Shown one piece after another: positions 29,193 through 37,946 of a stretch of 62,697 nt of DNA. How positions within the stretch are numbered: position 1 is the stretch's first letter; each line of letters starts with the position of its first letter. The notes beneath the pieces are model-generated. The model worked only from the letters and a program-made list of their open reading frames with translations, was not told where the DNA came from and ran no database searches. Made by a program: the position numbers and the translations under genes. The stretch comes from Methylobacter sp. (GTDB lineage Bacteria; Pseudomonadota; Gammaproteobacteria; Methylococcales; Methylomonadaceae), in assembly GCA_026399025.1 (NCBI GenBank), contig JAPLRU010000126.1, positions 54,686 to 117,382 of the forward strand. The letters run 5' to 3'.

Positions 29193-29571
29193 ACATCTTG
29201 CTGGATACTCATGCTTTTTTATGGCTTAGAAACGCGCCCGAAAAAATCCCTGAACAAGTATTAGCGGCGTATTACGACATAAATAACGGCATATTTTTAA
29301 GCGTTGTCAGCATTTGGGAAATGCAAATCAAGCATCAAGAAAGCTCGACCTTGCATTACCGCTTAGTACATTGATTGAAGAGCAACGCATAAATAATGGC
29401 TTACAGATATTAGCCATTGAAACGCATCATATTTTTGCATTAGCTGATTTGCCTTCGCACCACAAAGACCCTTTCGACAGGCTGCTGTTAATTCAGTCTA
29501 AATTAGAAAATCTACATCTAGCCAGTGCCGATACCGTCTTTTGTCATTACGCTATAAATTTGTTTTGGTAA
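29189..29571 (+). pseudogene. VapC-like PIN-domain toxin, broken by a frameshift
   Basis: The first frame reads LLDTHAFLWL (first PIN aspartate) through SVVSIWEMQIK (conserved glutamate), then ends early at 29374. The remainder of the PIN domain (KLDLALPLSTLIEEQRIN, then HHKDPFDRLLL with the late aspartates) continues in the minus-one frame from about 29335. One missing base around 29335-29350 would restore a protein of about 127 aa, normal for a VapC ribonuclease. No slippery heptamer is seen there, so programmed frameshifting is unlikely; decay or a sequencing error is more probable. VapC toxins cleave RNA, often initiator tRNA, in the cytoplasm. Confidence 0.82.
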
Positions 29572-29799
29572 ACCGGACAGTCTTGTCAGAGGAGTTGCAC
29601 AAATACAAGTAGCTGAAATGAAAAGACGCCGCAATATAAAACCAACCCGTCCATCCAACTTTTTACTTGGCTCATCGATAAGCACTGTAACGGCTTATTT
29701 TCGGTGTGATAAAATCCGTTCAGTAGACGTTAAAGCTATCGTAAGGATGGTTGATCGTCTCCACCACAAACAAAAACATAAACGCTTAAAGGAAATACT

Positions 29800-30015
29800 A
29801 TGAAATTCAGTCCCTGCATCGATCAATGCACTTATGACGGCACTCACTGCGAAGGTTGCGGTCGAAGCCATCAAGAAATAGCCGAAACGAAAAAGATGGT
29901 GATGGCCTTAGTGAATTTTGTGCAAACGCAAGAGTATGAAAACCCGGATGATTTTGTCAACGCGGTCGGTCAAAGCGTGCTGAAAAAATTAAAAAAAGCC
30001 GCTGCGGGAAAATAA
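29800..30015 (+). CDS. DUF1289 family protein
   Basis: A 71-aa protein with the DUF1289 signature: four cysteines in the first 20 residues (Cys6, Cys10, Cys17, Cys20) ending in CEGCGRSHQEI, which suggests a small metal-binding knuckle. The C-terminal half is a charged helix. The function of the family is not established. The ribosome site AAGGAA lies eight bases before the ATG. The SemiSWEET gene follows 22 bp downstream on the same strand, so the two may be co-transcribed. No membrane segment or signal peptide is present. Confidence 0.85.
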   Translation: MKFSPCIDQCTYDGTHCEGCGRSHQEIAETKKMVMALVNFVQTQEYENPDDFVNAVGQSVLKKLKKAAAGK

Positions 30016-30037
30016 CGGCGTCCCGCTGAAAATCCCT

Positions 30038-30313
30038 ATGACAGACCTCCCTGAAATGATCGGCTATCTGGCCGCAACGCTGACCACCGCTTCGTTTGTG
30101 CCTCAAGCGATTTTGACGATAAGAACCAAGGATACCGAATCCCTGTCTTTGGGCATGTACAGCACCTTTACTTTGGGCGTGTTATGTTGGCTTATTTACG
30201 GTATTTATTTGGGCGACAAGGCCATTATAGTGGCTAACGCAATAACACTGCTGCTGGCCGCGTCGATACTTTTTTTTAAAATTTACAATTCAATCCGCAA
30301 GAAAAAAACCTAA
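30038..30313 (+). CDS. SemiSWEET family PQ-loop sugar transporter
   Basis: A 91-aa protein with three hydrophobic helices and the PQ motif (Pro22-Gln23 in FVPQAILTIRTKDTESLSL) that defines bacterial SemiSWEETs. Members of the family form homodimers in the inner membrane and carry sugars or related solutes by facilitated diffusion. The conserved Asn of the third helix (VANAITLLLA) is present. It follows the DUF1289 gene closely and converges on the VOC-protein gene, leaving only six bases between stops. The substrate cannot be told from sequence. Confidence 0.85.
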   Translation: MTDLPEMIGYLAATLTTASFVPQAILTIRTKDTESLSLGMYSTFTLGVLCWLIYGIYLGDKAIIVANAITLLLAASILFFKIYNSIRKKKT

Positions 30314-30319
30314 TCGGCT

Positions 30320-30694
30320 TTATGCCTGTTGCAGAATCTCCAGCGCATTGCCGTCGGGATCGCGGCAAAACAAGGCCTGCCTTCCGGATTTGCTCAAGGT
30401 GTAGCGAATCCCGTTTTTATCCAACACCTCCCGAACCGGCGCCAGTTCCGGCACGCTTAAGGCGATATGCCGGTCTCGCCCGCCATGCTCGGGACGGCCG
30501 GTCACCGGGTCGGGATTGTTCAGTTCCAGTAAATGAATCTGCTGAGCGCCCAACTGCAACCAAGCCCCCGGAAAACCCAGATCGGGCCTGTCGGTCTGCC
30601 TCATGCCCAGCACGTCGCAGTAAAATGTCAGCGCTTTTGCGGTATCGGAAACAACCAGACTGGCGTGATGCAAAGTGAAATTAAAATTCGGCAT
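30320..30694 (-). CDS. VOC (glyoxalase/bleomycin-resistance fold) family protein
   Basis: A 124-aa protein with the paired beta-alpha-beta-beta-beta units of the vicinal oxygen chelate fold: an N-terminal LHHASLVVSD strand with the first metal His, a central RDRHIALSV His, and a C-terminal DPDGNALEIL with the metal-binding Glu. This His-His-Glu set indicates a divalent-metal enzyme such as a glyoxalase-like lyase or dioxygenase; the substrate is not predictable. An in-frame TTG 12 bases upstream could add four residues, but the ATG was preferred. It is transcribed toward the SemiSWEET gene and away from bcp. Confidence 0.82.
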   Translation of the reverse strand: MPNFNFTLHHASLVVSDTAKALTFYCDVLGMRQTDRPDLGFPGAWLQLGAQQIHLLELNNPDPVTGRPEHGGRDRHIALSVPELAPVREVLDKNGIRYTLSKSGRQALFCRDPDGNALEILQQA

Positions 30695-30747
30695 GAGGCT
30701 ATCCAATGCAGTGGAAATCTATTTAGGGCTTAGCGGATCGCAACGGA

Positions 30748-31212
30748 TCACGCGTTTTTTACTTTTTCTAAAACTTCTTGGGCGTGGCCTTCGGGCGTAA
30801 CGCCATAAGCGGCATCAAGCAATAGACCTTGTTTATCGATAATGAAGGTGGAGCGAAGAATGGCCATGCTTTTGACGCCGTTCTTTTCCCGTTCCTGCCA
30901 GACGCCATAGCTCTCGCAGAGTTCGCCGTTAACGTCGGCCAATAAATCCAATTTCAGGTCGAATTTTTTAATGAAATCCGCATGACTCGCGCAGGAATCC
31001 TTGCTTACGCCGATAACCACGGTGTCGGCTTGGGCGAAGTCATCGGCAAGCTGGGTAAACTGGTTGGCTTCTATGGTGCAGCCCGGCGTGTCGTCTTTAG
31101 GATAAAAATACAAAACCACGTTTTTTTTGCCGAGGTAATCGGACAAACTCACCGGTTCATCGTATTGATTTTTTGAGCTGAATAAGGGGGCGGGTTGGTG
31201 TTTTTCTAACAT
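30748..31212 (-). CDS. bcp: Thiol peroxidase, Bcp/PrxQ type
   Basis: A 154-aa cytoplasmic peroxiredoxin that reduces hydrogen peroxide and organic peroxides with electrons from thioredoxin. The peroxidatic cysteine is Cys45 in DDTPGCT. The resolving cysteine found five residues later in E. coli Bcp is replaced by Asn50; Cys74 in SKDSCASH occupies the alternative position used by other PrxQ enzymes, so an atypical two-cysteine mechanism through Cys45-Cys74 is likely (inference). The length is normal for the family. An AAGGAG site stands seven bases before the ATG. A palindromic CACGAAG repeat lies about 100 bp upstream, between this gene and rdgC. Confidence 0.95.
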   Translation of the reverse strand: MLEKHQPAPLFSSKNQYDEPVSLSDYLGKKNVVLYFYPKDDTPGCTIEANQFTQLADDFAQADTVVIGVSKDSCASHADFIKKFDLKLDLLADVNGELCESYGVWQEREKNGVKSMAILRSTFIIDKQGLLLDAAYGVTPEGHAQEVLEKVKNA

Positions 31213-31311
31213 GGCAATCTCCTTGAGCGTTCACGGACAGTTAAAACATGAAGCCGCAGTGTAAGCGTATCAAGGTTTCCTCGCAAGCCACTAAAGCTTT
31301 GGATCTGTTTT

Positions 31312-31384
31312 ATTCACCACGAAGGCACGAAGGACACGAAGAATATAAAAAATACTTCGTGCTCTTCGTGCCTTCGTGGTGAAT
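31312..31384. repeat. CACGAAG palindromic repeat, copy 1
   Basis: A near-perfect inverted repeat: the arm opening ATTCACCACGAAGGCACGAA reads inward from the left and its complement ends in TTCGTGGTGAAT, around an AT-rich loop. It lies between rdgC and bcp, just downstream of rdgC, and could fold as a strong hairpin and act as a terminator. Related copies are at 32461-32520 and 55581-55674. Confidence 0.9.
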
Positions 31385-31415
31385 TTTTTAAGCTTTTATA
31401 TAACTTAGCAAAAAC

Positions 31416-32324
31416 TTACGCTCTATTTTCACCGCCGAATAACTCCAGCAAGCGCGGCAGGAAATTAGCCAGTTCCAATGACATAATCGAAAAATCCACA
31501 TCGAACTGTTCCGCTTCGGAGTCGGTATCGATATCGGATACCTGGTCCTGAATCAAATCAAGAAACTTCAAGCGCTTAACGGCCAGATTTTCATCGATAA
31601 TGAAAGCCAGACGGTCTGCCCAGTTGACCGCCAGTTTGATAACTTCCTTGCCGGTATCCAGATGGTTTTTAATTTCGGGCAAACTTAAATCATGACGCTT
31701 GCAGCGAACAATGCCACCTTCTTCTTCCGGGGCGCGCAATTCGCACTCGTCTTCGATAGTAATGTCGTCCGGCGCTTGGTTGTTGATCAGCCATTGGGTC
31801 ATGACTTTGACCGGCTTTTCGATAGTATTGACCGGAACAGCCGGTAGCGAACCCAAGGTCTGACGCAAACTGCTCAGTAAATCTTCGGCTTTTTTGGCGG
31901 AAGCGGCGTCAACTATCAACCAACCGCCTTTAGGATCGATGTAGGCGTAAATCTTGTTTGAGAAGGTGAACGCTCTGGGCAATAGCTCAAAGATAAGCTC
32001 GTCTTTAATAGCGGTGCGCTCTTTTTTGGAGAGTTTGCGGCCTTGTTGCTCTTCGGTTTCCAGAATCTTTTCCTGCATCATTTCATTGACGACGGATGAA
32101 GGCAGGACTCTTTCTTCTTTTTTTCCGCACAGCATCAAAAAGCCGTTTGAGCTGTGCACCAGTTGTTGCGACGACTTACCGATAGGCGAGGTCCAGCCAA
32201 AGGTAAATTCTTCATGACTGCCGCAAGGACGAAAAGCCATTTGTTCAAGCTTTAGCTCCAGATCTTCCGGAGTCAAAGCGAAATCTTCAGTAAGACGAAA
32301 AATGCTCAGATTTTTAAACCACAT
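31416..32324 (-). CDS. rdgC: Recombination-associated protein RdgC
   Basis: A 302-aa protein matching RdgC over its full length (E. coli about 303 aa). It starts MWFKNLSIFRL, the usual opening, which is why the ATG at 32324 is preferred to the TTG six bases upstream. Diagnostic stretches include FTFGWTSPIG, LCGKKEERVLP and ELRAPEEEGGIVRCKRHDL. RdgC forms a ring-shaped dimer on double-stranded DNA and restrains RecA loading, and it is needed when replication restart is impaired. The gene is flanked on both sides by CACGAAG palindromes and appears monocistronic. Confidence 0.95.
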   Translation of the reverse strand: MWFKNLSIFRLTEDFALTPEDLELKLEQMAFRPCGSHEEFTFGWTSPIGKSSQQLVHSSNGFLMLCGKKEERVLPSSVVNEMMQEKILETEEQQGRKLSKKERTAIKDELIFELLPRAFTFSNKIYAYIDPKGGWLIVDAASAKKAEDLLSSLRQTLGSLPAVPVNTIEKPVKVMTQWLINNQAPDDITIEDECELRAPEEEGGIVRCKRHDLSLPEIKNHLDTGKEVIKLAVNWADRLAFIIDENLAVKRLKFLDLIQDQVSDIDTDSEAEQFDVDFSIMSLELANFLPRLLELFGGENRA

Positions 32325-32460
32325 GTGCAACGGATACCTTGTAAATGAAATGACTGCGCATTATCGCAAATTTAGAGATATAAAAAGAAAGTAAATTTGG
32401 GCCGTCCGCTTAAGGCGGGACAAGCGCTTGTTTCCAAACGTCCGGCAGGAGTTTTTAAAG

Positions 32461-32520
32461 AATTCACCACGAAGACACGAAGGACACGAAGTTTTTATTT
32501 CTTCGTGTCTTCGTGGCGAT
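32461..32520. repeat. CACGAAG palindromic repeat, copy 2
   Basis: AATTCACCACGAAGACACGA at the left pairs with CTTCGTGTCTTCGTGG at the right around a short T-rich loop. It sits immediately downstream of tatC and may terminate the his-tat operon. It is shorter than the other two copies but has the same arms. Confidence 0.88.
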
Positions 32521-32540
32521 AGCGCTTTTAGAGATGGAAA

Positions 32541-33332
32541 CTACTGATCTTCTTGCCGTTCGATCTTACCCAAGCTGAGTTCCATTTCGGCATCATCCGA
32601 TTTTGGCGCAAACAGCCGGGAACATAACAAACCCAGCTCGAACAGCATCCACATCGGCACCGCCAATAATGTTTGCGAGATGGCGTCCGGCGGCGTTAAA
32701 ACAGCTCCGACGATAAACGCGCCGACGATTACATAAGGGCGTTTATCGGCAAGACCGGCAGGCGTCACCACTCCGGTCCAGACCAGCAAAATGGTGAATA
32801 TCGGCACTTCGAAACAAACGCCGAACGCAAAAAACAAGGCTAAGACAAAATCCAGATACTTGGCAATATCGGTCATTACCGCGACGCCTTCGGGTGCGGC
32901 GGTGGTCAAAAAACCGAAAACCAGCGGAAAAACCACGAAATAGGCGAAGGCTACGCCCAGATAAAACAGTAAGGTGCTCGCAACCAGTAACGGCAAAATC
33001 ATGCGCCGCTCCCGTTTATATAAACCTGGAGCCACAAACGCCCAGAACTGATAAAGAATAAACGGAACGGAAATAAAAACGGCCAGGACCAGCGCCAACT
33101 TAAACGGCGTGAAAAAGGGAGAAGCCACGTCGATAGCGATCATCGTGCTGTTTTTCGGCATATGCTGTAGCAGCGGGCCTGCCAACAGGCTGTAGACTTC
33201 ATTGGCGAATGGAGCCAGCCCCAAAAATACGATCAATACGCATAACACTGAGCGCAGTATGCGGTTGCGCAACTCAATCAGGTGACTGATAAAGGGCTGC
33301 GCGCCGCTGTCGTCAAAATTATTTTGGCTCAT
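32541..33332 (-). CDS. tatC: Sec-independent protein translocase TatC
   Basis: A 263-aa polytopic membrane protein with the six helices of TatC. The conserved N-terminal [15 protein letters not shown] region, part of the twin-arginine signal binding site, and the family stretch [19 protein letters not shown] are both present. With TatB it forms the receptor that recognises folded precursors carrying twin-arginine signals. It overlaps tatB by 14 bp and is the last gene of the his-tat run. A likely client is encoded in the same window, the multicopper oxidase at 48141-49664. Confidence 0.97.
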   Translation of the reverse strand: MSQNNFDDSGAQPFISHLIELRNRILRSVLCVLIVFLGLAPFANEVYSLLAGPLLQHMPKNSTMIAIDVASPFFTPFKLALVLAVFISVPFILYQFWAFVAPGLYKRERRMILPLLVASTLLFYLGVAFAYFVVFPLVFGFLTTAAPEGVAVMTDIAKYLDFVLALFFAFGVCFEVPIFTILLVWTGVVTPAGLADKRPYVIVGAFIVGAVLTPPDAISQTLLAVPMWMLFELGLLCSRLFAPKSDDAEMELSLGKIERQEDQ

Positions 33333-33681
33333 GGGGGTCGATAGTATCCGGAGGTAACGGCTCTATTTCGGCAACTTTTGTTGCATCCGAGGCGTCCATC
33401 TTTACCGTTGGCGGCTGTTCAAGCGTGGATTTTAGCGTGTTGGAGGTTTCATCCAGCATTTGCCGGACTTCTTGCAGGCCGGACTGCTCTTTAAATATCT
33501 GGCGCATTTCTTCGGCTTGCAGCTCCAGTTTGATTTCTTCTTTGACCGACGCCACCATAGTGCGCGTTTTTCCCAACCAAAACCCGACCACTCTGGCCAC
33601 TTGAGGCAACTTTTCAGGACCGATCACCAATAAACTGACCAGACCGATCAAGCAAAGTTCCGAAAAACCGACATCAAACAT
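33319..33681 (-). CDS. tatB: Twin-arginine translocase subunit TatB
   Basis: A 120-aa protein with one N-terminal membrane helix ([20 protein letters not shown]) ending in [10 protein letters not shown], then an amphipathic helix and a long charged cytoplasmic tail with Pro- and Glu-rich segments. This is the TatB pattern; the glutamate at the membrane entry and the GPEKLP motif distinguish it from TatA. It joins TatC in the substrate receptor. It starts five bases after tatA and overlaps tatC, consistent with stoichiometric co-translation. Confidence 0.95.
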   Translation of the reverse strand: MFDVGFSELCLIGLVSLLVIGPEKLPQVARVVGFWLGKTRTMVASVKEEIKLELQAEEMRQIFKEQSGLQEVRQMLDETSNTLKSTLEQPPTVKMDASDATKVAEIEPLPPDTIDPHEPK

Positions 33682-33686
33682 CGATA

Positions 33687-33896
33687 TTAGTCTTTATCGG
33701 TTTTGGCGGTGACTTCGCCGTCAATCGCGTCGCTTTTGGCTTCGGCCGGTTTGCTTTCTTCGCCTTCTTTAATGGCGGAACGAAAGCCTTTGATGGCTCC
33801 GCCCAGATCGGTACCGATATTGCGCAGACGTTTGGTGCCGAACACGACAATGACAATGGCTAATACAACTAATAAGTGAGTAACGCTAAGACCCAT
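33687..33896 (-). CDS. tatA: Twin-arginine translocase pore subunit TatA
   Basis: A 69-aa protein with one N-terminal helix ([20 protein letters not shown]) followed by the [20 protein letters not shown] amphipathic helix that marks TatA, and a Lys/Glu-rich tail. The start chosen is the ATG at 33896 because GGAG lies seven bases upstream; a longer frame upstream would put charged residues before the helix, which is atypical. TatA oligomerises to form the transport path for folded proteins. It follows hisE by 67 bp. Confidence 0.94.
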   Translation of the reverse strand: MGLSVTHLLVVLAIVIVVFGTKRLRNIGTDLGGAIKGFRSAIKEGEESKPAEAKSDAIDGEVTAKTDKD

Positions 33897-33963
33897 TTCT
33901 AACTCCAATGGAGACGTTGCCAAGCAACGTCTTGTTTACTGAAGACCTTGCAGGACAAGATCT

Positions 33964-34281
33964 TTATTTGCTACGTTGCGCCTTTTCTTCCAGACCGGAC
34001 AAACCGAAACGACGTTGCAATTCCTGCAATACATCATCCGGCCCCAGGCCTTGATCGGCCAGCAACACCATACAATGAAACCACAAATCGGCGGTTTCAT
34101 AAATAATCTGTTTTTTATCGCCGCCTTTAGCCGCGATAACGGTTTCGGTCGCTTCTTCGCCGATTTTTTTCAGTATGCTGTCCAGTCCTTTGGCATACAG
34201 ACTGGCGACATAGGATTTATCGGCGGATTCCAGTTTGCGCTGTTCGAGGATTTGCGCCAGTTGTTGCAATACGTCGCTCAT
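33964..34281 (-). CDS. hisE: Phosphoribosyl-ATP pyrophosphatase HisE
   Basis: A 105-aa enzyme for the second step of histidine synthesis, hydrolysing phosphoribosyl-ATP to phosphoribosyl-AMP. The MazG-like metal-binding helices are visible: [20 protein letters not shown] and [13 protein letters not shown]. It is a stand-alone protein rather than a HisIE fusion, as in many non-enteric gammaproteobacteria. Its start overlaps the hisI stop by 4 bp, so the two successive enzymes are translationally coupled. Confidence 0.96.
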   Translation of the reverse strand: MSDVLQQLAQILEQRKLESADKSYVASLYAKGLDSILKKIGEEATETVIAAKGGDKKQIIYETADLWFHCMVLLADQGLGPDDVLQELQRRFGLSGLEEKAQRSK

Positions 34282-34673
34282 GATTTTCTATAAATAGCTG
34301 CGGGATCTTTTAAAACCGGCTCAACGGCTTGCCATTGACCGTCAATCAAGCTGCGGTAAAAACAGCTTTCCCGGCCGGTATGACAAGCAATGCCGCCTTC
34401 TTGTTCGATTTTTAACAGAATAACGTCTTCATCGCAATCCAGAAATAGACCTATCACTTTCTGCCGGTGCCCGGATTCTTCGCCTTTGCGCCATAATCTT
34501 GAGCGCGACCTCGACCAATAAACGGCATAGCCTTCGGCGACCGTTAAAGCTAAAGATTCAGGATTCATCCAGGCGAACATCAATATTTTCCCGGTTTCCG
34601 CCTGTTGTGCAATCACCGGCACCAAGCCGTCATCGGTCCAGCGGATTTCGTCCAGCCATGATGCATCGCTCAT
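34278..34673 (-). CDS. hisI: Phosphoribosyl-AMP cyclohydrolase HisI
   Basis: A 131-aa zinc enzyme that opens the adenine ring of phosphoribosyl-AMP, the third step of histidine synthesis. Signature parts are [20 protein letters not shown] at the N-terminus, [20 protein letters not shown] in the middle, and the metal-binding cysteines in DCDED and [15 protein letters not shown]. The length is right for the single-function protein. It overlaps hisF and hisE by 4 bp each, forming a tight hisF-hisI-hisE block. Confidence 0.97.
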   Translation of the reverse strand: MSDASWLDEIRWTDDGLVPVIAQQAETGKILMFAWMNPESLALTVAEGYAVYWSRSRSRLWRKGEESGHRQKVIGLFLDCDEDVILLKIEQEGGIACHTGRESCFYRSLIDGQWQAVEPVLKDPAAIYRKS

Positions 34674-35443
34674 AAACGCACCTCTATGCCGCGCGCGGCC
34701 ATGCGTTGTTTAGCTTGCTCAATCGTGTATTCGGCAAAATGAAAAATGCTGGCGGCCAACACCGCATCGGCCTTGCCTTCAAGAACGCCGTCAGCCAGAT
34801 GATCAAGATTGCCGACACCGCCGGACGCAATCACCGGCACCGTTACCGCTTCGCTGATCGCGCGGGTTAACGGCAAGTCGAAACCTTCGCGGGTGCCGTC
34901 CCTGTCCATACTGGTTAATAAAATTTCCCCGGCGCCGTAATCGACCATTTTTTTGGCCCATTCAATCGCATCGATACCTGTCGGCTTGCGGCCGCCATGA
35001 GTAAATATTTCCCAGCGGCCGGGCTCATCAGCCGAGCTGACTTTTTTGGCGTCGATAGCCACCACAATACATTGCGAACCGAAACGCTCCGCCGCTTCAC
35101 GAACAAAATCCGGGTTAAACACCGCGGCGCTGTTAATGCCGACTTTATCGGCACCCGCATTCAGCATTCGGCGAATATCGTCCAAGGTTCTGATGCCGCC
35201 GCCGACCGTCAACGGAATGAAAACCTCACTGGCGACCTGCTCGACGACATGAACGATGGTGTCCCGATTATCATGAGTGGCGGTAATATCCAGAAAAGTG
35301 ATTTCATCGGCGCCTTCGCGGTCATACCGTCTGGCGATTTCCACAGGATCGCCGGCATCGCGAATATCGACAAATTTCACGCCTTTAACGACGCGGCCGT
35401 TATCGACGTCCAAACAGGGGATAATGCGTTTGGCTAAGCTCAT
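34670..35443 (-). CDS. hisF: Imidazole glycerol phosphate synthase cyclase subunit HisF
   Basis: A 257-aa TIM-barrel enzyme. With ammonia supplied by HisH it converts PRFAR to imidazole glycerol phosphate and AICAR. The N-terminal [17 protein letters not shown] carries the first catalytic Asp, and the second-half Asp is in [28 protein letters not shown]-type and [10 protein letters not shown] phosphate-binding loops are both present. It lies two bases after hisA and overlaps hisI, so it sits in the middle of the operon. Confidence 0.98.
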   Translation of the reverse strand: MSLAKRIIPCLDVDNGRVVKGVKFVDIRDAGDPVEIARRYDREGADEITFLDITATHDNRDTIVHVVEQVASEVFIPLTVGGGIRTLDDIRRMLNAGADKVGINSAAVFNPDFVREAAERFGSQCIVVAIDAKKVSSADEPGRWEIFTHGGRKPTGIDAIEWAKKMVDYGAGEILLTSMDRDGTREGFDLPLTRAISEAVTVPVIASGGVGNLDHLADGVLEGKADAVLAASIFHFAEYTIEQAKQRMAARGIEVRL

Positions 35444-35445
35444 GG

Positions 35446-36180
35446 TTATTGAAATGATTCCGCTAGTTTTTCGGCCGCTGCAAAATCCAGCGTACCTTCG
35501 TAAATCGCCCGGCCGGTGATCGCGCCCATAATACCGTCGGCGGCAACCGCACCCAAGGCGGTAATATCGCCCATATTAGTAATACCGCCGGACGCAATCA
35601 CCGGAATCCGAATCGCGCGCGCCAATTTCGCGGTCGCTTCGATATTGACGCCGGACATCATGCCGTCTCTGGAAATGTCGGTGTAGATAATAGCCTCGAC
35701 GCCGTATTCCTCGAAATGTTGGGCCATATCGATCACGTCATGTTTGGACAGCTTGGACCAGCCGTCGATAGCCACTCTGCCGTCTTTTGCATCCAGCCCG
35801 ACGATGATATGACGCGGATATTCCAATGCCATATCCCTGACAAAATGCGGCTCGTTAACCGCTTTGGTGCCGATAATAACGTACTCCACACCGGCATTCA
35901 GATAAGCCTGGATAGTGTCTTCATCGCGAATGCCGCCGCCTATTTGTATCGGCACATCGGGATACGCTTCGACGATGGCATGAATCACGTCGGCGTTTCT
36001 TGGCTTTCCGGCAAACGCTCCGTCCAGATCGACCAAATGGATTCTTTTCGCACCTGCCGCAACCCATTTGCCTGCGACGGCAACAGGGTCATCGGAAAAA
36101 ACCGTATTATCATCCATTCGTCCCTGACGCAAACGAACACATTTTCCTTCTTTTAAATCGATTGCAGGTATTAATAACAT
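35446..36180 (-). CDS. hisA: ProFAR isomerase HisA
   Basis: A 244-aa TIM-barrel isomerase acting on ProFAR in the fourth step of histidine synthesis. It shows [17 protein letters not shown] with the first catalytic Asp, [12 protein letters not shown]-type phosphate loops, [12 protein letters not shown] with the second Asp, and [14 protein letters not shown] three codons upstream is an alternative start, but the ATG places MLLIPAIDL at the N-terminus as in the family. It follows hisH by 41 bp and precedes hisF by two. Confidence 0.97.
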   Translation of the reverse strand: MLLIPAIDLKEGKCVRLRQGRMDDNTVFSDDPVAVAGKWVAAGAKRIHLVDLDGAFAGKPRNADVIHAIVEAYPDVPIQIGGGIRDEDTIQAYLNAGVEYVIIGTKAVNEPHFVRDMALEYPRHIIVGLDAKDGRVAIDGWSKLSKHDVIDMAQHFEEYGVEAIIYTDISRDGMMSGVNIEATAKLARAIRIPVIASGGITNMGDITALGAVAADGIMGAITGRAIYEGTLDFAAAEKLAESFQ

Positions 36181-36221
36181 AACACTCAAATCCTCAGCGG
36201 CTTGTAATCAGTCAATAGAAA

Positions 36222-36866
36222 CTAAACTTGTCCATCCCAATGCAAAAAGTTCTTCAGCAACTGTAAACCGACTGCCTGGCTTTTTTCAGGGTGAAATTGT
36301 ACGGCAAAAATATTATCTTGAGCCAATGCACAGCTAAATGCATCCGGGTATTGCGCAGTCGCCGCCGTGACCGCGGCATCATCAGGCCGCGCATAATAGC
36401 TGTGCACGAAATAAAAACGGCTGTCTTGGGGAATATTTTCCCATAACGGATGCGTTTGGCGTTGATGGACCTGATTCCAGCCCATATGCGGAATTTTGAG
36501 TGAGTTCCCGTCGCTGTCTGTTAACGACTCGGGAAAGCGCAGGACATGCCCGGCAACAACATCCAGACACTCGGTGCCGTTGTTTTCTTCGCTGTCGGTT
36601 AATAACGCTTGCATACCTAAGCAAATACCCAACAACGGCTTGCTTTGGGCAACTTGTTGAATAACGGCGGCCAAGCCCGATTGGTTCAGCGCCTGCATGC
36701 AATCCCGTATCGCACCGACGCCGGGAAAAACCACCCGGTCGGCACGGAGGATCGTCTCCGCATCGGACACACAAACAACCTCCGCTTCAGGCGCGGCATG
36801 TTGCAGCGCCTTTACGATGGAATGCAGATTACCCATTCCGTAATCAATAACAGCGACAGAAGACAT
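36222..36866 (-). CDS. hisH: Imidazole glycerol phosphate synthase glutaminase subunit HisH
   Basis: A 214-aa class I glutamine amidotransferase that feeds ammonia to HisF. The nucleophile lies in LLGICLGMQAL, and the His-Glu pair in VQFHPEKSQ; the opening VAVIDYGMGNLHSIVKAL is typical. It forms a heterodimer with HisF, encoded two genes downstream. The gene is 33 bp downstream of hisB on the same strand. No unusual substitution is visible at the active site. Confidence 0.98.
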   Translation of the reverse strand: MSSVAVIDYGMGNLHSIVKALQHAAPEAEVVCVSDAETILRADRVVFPGVGAIRDCMQALNQSGLAAVIQQVAQSKPLLGICLGMQALLTDSEENNGTECLDVVAGHVLRFPESLTDSDGNSLKIPHMGWNQVHQRQTHPLWENIPQDSRFYFVHSYYARPDDAAVTAATAQYPDAFSCALAQDNIFAVQFHPEKSQAVGLQLLKNFLHWDGQV

Positions 36867-36899
36867 AAGAAATTTAGGTTAAAGGTGCAGGGTAAAAGG

Positions 36900-37493
36900 T
36901 TAAAGGCTGCCTTTGGTTGACGGCATGATGCCCGCCATACGCGGGTCAGAAGTAATCGCCATACGAATGGCGCGACCCATGGCTTTAAAAATGGTTTCGG
37001 CGACGTGATGAGCGTTTGCGCCTTTTAAATTGTCGATATGTAAAGTGACCCCGGCATGATTGACAAAGCCCTGAAAAAACTCGCGGAATAAGTCGACGTC
37101 AAAACTTCCGATCATCGCTTTGGGGTAGTTGACTTCATAAAACAAGCCGGGACGTCCGGAAAAATCAATCACGACTCGGGATAAGGCTTCGTCCAAAGGC
37201 ACGTAGGCATGTCCGTAACGGTAAATGCCTTTTTTATCGGCCATCGCTTTAGCAAACGCCTGACCTAAGGTAATACCGATGTCTTCGACAGTATGATGGT
37301 CGTCAATCGCCAAATCGCCTTTGGCTACGATGTCCATGTCGATCAAGCCGTGCCGGGCAATTTGATCAAGCATGTGTTCAAGAAAAGGTACGCCGGTTGA
37401 AAACGAGGATTGACCCGAACCATCCAGGTTAATGTTGATTTTGATTTGGGTTTCAAGCGTATTTCGCTCTACTTCCGCAGTACGTTGGTCCAT
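36900..37493 (-). CDS. hisB: Imidazoleglycerol-phosphate dehydratase HisB
   Basis: A 197-aa monofunctional dehydratase for the sixth step of histidine synthesis. Manganese-binding repeats are visible as HHTVEDIGI and [11 protein letters not shown], with [14 protein letters not shown] near the N-terminus and the [14 protein letters not shown] ending. Eleven codons upstream another ATG exists, but the shorter start matches the usual length and the [15 protein letters not shown] opening. It lacks the phosphatase domain of the enteric bifunctional enzyme. It appears to be the first gene of the his-tat run. Confidence 0.96.
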   Translation of the reverse strand: MDQRTAEVERNTLETQIKININLDGSGQSSFSTGVPFLEHMLDQIARHGLIDMDIVAKGDLAIDDHHTVEDIGITLGQAFAKAMADKKGIYRYGHAYVPLDEALSRVVIDFSGRPGLFYEVNYPKAMIGSFDVDLFREFFQGFVNHAGVTLHIDNLKGANAHHVAETIFKAMGRAIRMAITSDPRMAGIMPSTKGSL

Positions 37494-37610
37494 GTTTGCA
37501 TTATCTGTATTGGAGACTGGCGGCATTCTACTATGACAAGCAAGATTTTGCAGTGTTTGTTATTCATCGCCGAATGATGGAAAGAAGGCCGCTATTGATA
37601 ACCCCGGATT

Positions 37611-37781
37611 TTACTCTTCAGGCTGAGTGGGAAAATAAGGATCGGCAATCAAGATCGGAATAAACAGTGCGATCATCACCGCAATCGCAACAAAGGCCGG
37701 ATGAACGATACCTGACAGCCAGTAAGCCATTAAACTTCCCCATACCATACGCATAGGACCGGGCACTTTAACAGTTTTCAC
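37611..37781 (-). CDS. Small membrane protein of unknown function
   Basis: A 56-aa protein starting at a GTG, chosen because AAGGAG sits six bases before it; the ATG 30 bases upstream lacks such a site. The protein opens with a basic KTVKVPGPMRMVWGS segment, then two hydrophobic stretches (LMAYWLSGIVHPAFVAIAV and MIALFIPILIA) and an acidic, proline-rich tail. I do not recognise a named family. It lies divergent from lnt and 117 bp upstream of hisB, so it has its own transcript or leads the his operon. The strong ribosome site makes it likely to be real. Confidence 0.7.
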   Translation of the reverse strand: MKTVKVPGPMRMVWGSLMAYWLSGIVHPAFVAIAVMIALFIPILIADPYFPTQPEE

Positions 37782-37946
37782 AATAAACTCCTTATAATAA
37801 ATAAGCCCCAACCGATACGCTGCATTGTCGATACACCCGGCGCACTTGGCAATGGGCTAAGCTTGGGTTTTTGGTATTATGACAGTTAATTTCGATCAGT
37901 GTCTATTGCCGACAAACACTCATCATTCGCCGATCTAAAACAAAAC

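Noticed and set aside
29300-29374. Programmed minus-one frameshift in the VapC gene
   Set aside because: No slippery heptamer or stimulatory structure is apparent at the junction.
29618-29803. A 61-codon basic reading frame before the DUF1289 gene
   Set aside because: No ribosome site and no family; it overlaps the DUF1289 start by chance ATGA. Left out for lack of support.
31312-32520. CRISPR-like repeats around rdgC
   Set aside because: The repeats are single palindromes in separate gaps, with no regular spacers.
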